Source: Thermoplasmatota archaeon (lineage in GTDB: Archaea > Thermoplasmatota > Thermoplasmata > UBA10834). Taken from it: a stretch of DNA of 37,233 nucleotides. Every line of letters starts with the position of its first letter. Positions within the stretch are counted from its first letter, which is position 1. The DNA is taken from the NCBI GenBank assembly GCA_016930135.1, contig JAFGHM010000005.1, positions 1 to 37,233 of the forward strand, read 5' to 3'. A program made the translations under genes and the position numbers. The notes under the pieces are model-generated. The model was not told the origin of the DNA, did no database searches, and was given only the letters and a program-made list of their open reading frames with translations. Positions 36,283 to 37,233 of this stretch are shown here, one piece after another.

Positions 36283-36952
36283 GAGAGCAAGGGTGTCGAT
36301 CGTGTACGACTCCGTCGCGGTCCAGGGGTTCGAGACGGGATGGGGGTTCTCGGCGCTCATACACACATCTGACAGCATGGTCTTGTTCGACTGTGGCTGG
36401 GACGGACACGTTCTGATCAGGAACCTTGCGCGCCTTGGCGTGCACGCAGCGGCGATAGACAAGGTCGTGCTGTCCCACATGCACTGGGACCACATATCTG
36501 GTCTGACGGAGCTGCTGTCTCAGACGACCCCCGCAAAGCCGATCGAGGTCTACCTCCCTGAAGCGTTCTCGCAGAATCTCAAGAGGGAGATCGTGAGGCA
36601 CGCGATCGTCACAGAGGTCGAAGGGCCTTACGAGATCGCCACCGGTGTAATCAGCACGGGAGCACTCGGATCCGATATCAAGGAGCAGTCCCTGGTTGTC
36701 CGCTCCGGCGAGAAGGCTGCGGTGCTAACAGGCTGCGCTCACCCGGGATTGAGGGCAATAATGGCAAGGGCTTCCGAGATCGCCAAGCCGACCGCGCTCA
36801 TCGGAGGATTCCATGGAGCGCGCGCGGACGATGTGCCGAAGGACCTGGAACTCCTGGTCCCATGCCACTGCACCCAGGCAAAGACGGAGCTGCTGAAGGC
36901 ATTCGGAGATAGGGCCTCGGAGGGATTGGCCGGGGCCAGCTATACTCTATGA
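36272..36952 (+). CDS. MBL-fold metallohydrolase (COG1237-like)
   Basis: FDCGWDGHVLIRNLARLGV, LSHMHWDHISGL, LTGCAHPGLRAIM, GGFHGA, PCHCTQAKTELLKAF. Confidence 0.88.
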   Translation: MTGERARVSIVYDSVAVQGFETGWGFSALIHTSDSMVLFDCGWDGHVLIRNLARLGVHAAAIDKVVLSHMHWDHISGLTELLSQTTPAKPIEVYLPEAFSQNLKREIVRHAIVTEVEGPYEIATGVISTGALGSDIKEQSLVVRSGEKAAVLTGCAHPGLRAIMARASEIAKPTALIGGFHGARADDVPKDLELLVPCHCTQAKTELLKAFGDRASEGLAGASYTL

Positions 36953-36992
36953 CCTCCGGTCGCTCTGGCCCGCTCCGATATCGACCGACAGA

Positions 36993-37233
36993 TCAGAGCT
37001 TCTTGTGGCAGAACCACCAGTCGTAGCACTCGTAGCTCTTCAGCCTCTCCTTGGCTGTCTTCTCGTCACTTGCAGGCGGTATTATGACCCTGTCCTTCAG
37101 GATGGCGTTGTTGGGCCAGTTCGCGGGCACAGCGACCTTGTTGTTGTCAGCTGTCTGCAGGGCCTTCACAGCCCTGAGCACCTCGTCGATGTTCCTTCCG
37201 ATCTCCTGCGGGTAGTAGAGTATCAGCCTGAAG
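36993..37233 (-). CDS. Peroxiredoxin C-terminal part, truncated by window edge
   Basis: [42 protein letters not shown]...[14 protein letters not shown] typical of archaeal AhpC/Prx6-type peroxiredoxins. Confidence 0.9.
   Translation of the reverse strand, partial: FRLILYYPQEIGRNIDEVLRAVKALQTADNNKVAVPANWPNNAILKDRVIIPPASDEKTAKERLKSYECYDWWFCHKKL

Noticed and set aside
28609-36952. Interpretation of the island as a nitrogenase (nif) cluster
   Set aside because: No nifHDK-, nifEN- or nifB radical-SAM-type structural genes in the window; NifX-like and NifU-like domains are shared with non-nitrogenase systems.
1-37233. CRISPR arrays, transposons, prophage genes
   Set aside because: No regularly spaced direct repeats, transposase/integrase motifs or phage structural genes recognised on reading.

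Overview
The window is a GC-rich archaeal chromosomal segment. Archaeal markers include RadA, GGGP and DGGGP synthases, the archaeal class-I CCA-adding enzyme, TrmG10, aCPSF-type beta-CASP nuclease, an intron-containing tRNA and TATA-type promoters; gene content hints at a Thermoplasmatota-like euryarchaeote (inference). Most of 1-28 kb is housekeeping and membrane genes. It also holds tRNA-Leu(TAA) with a 23-nt intron, tRNA-Val(GAC), a RadA gene interrupted by a ~174-aa mini-intein in the Walker A motif, and a candidate ~81-nt structured ncRNA upstream of the cca gene. From ~28.6 to 36.95 kb lies a dense same-strand cluster: DUF134 regulator, HTH regulator, radical SAM, DUF1847, DsrE-like, Mrp/NBP35 ATPase, several unlisted small zinc-ribbon proteins, two NifX/ORP-like proteins, an IscU/NifU-like scaffold, two tandem MinD-ferredoxin ATPases and an MBL protein. 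It resembles the bacterial orange-protein (ORP) Mo/Cu or Fe-S cluster system and is the best candidate for an under-described system. No CRISPR array, transposase or phage genes were seen. All family calls are by eye from motifs; no database search was run.
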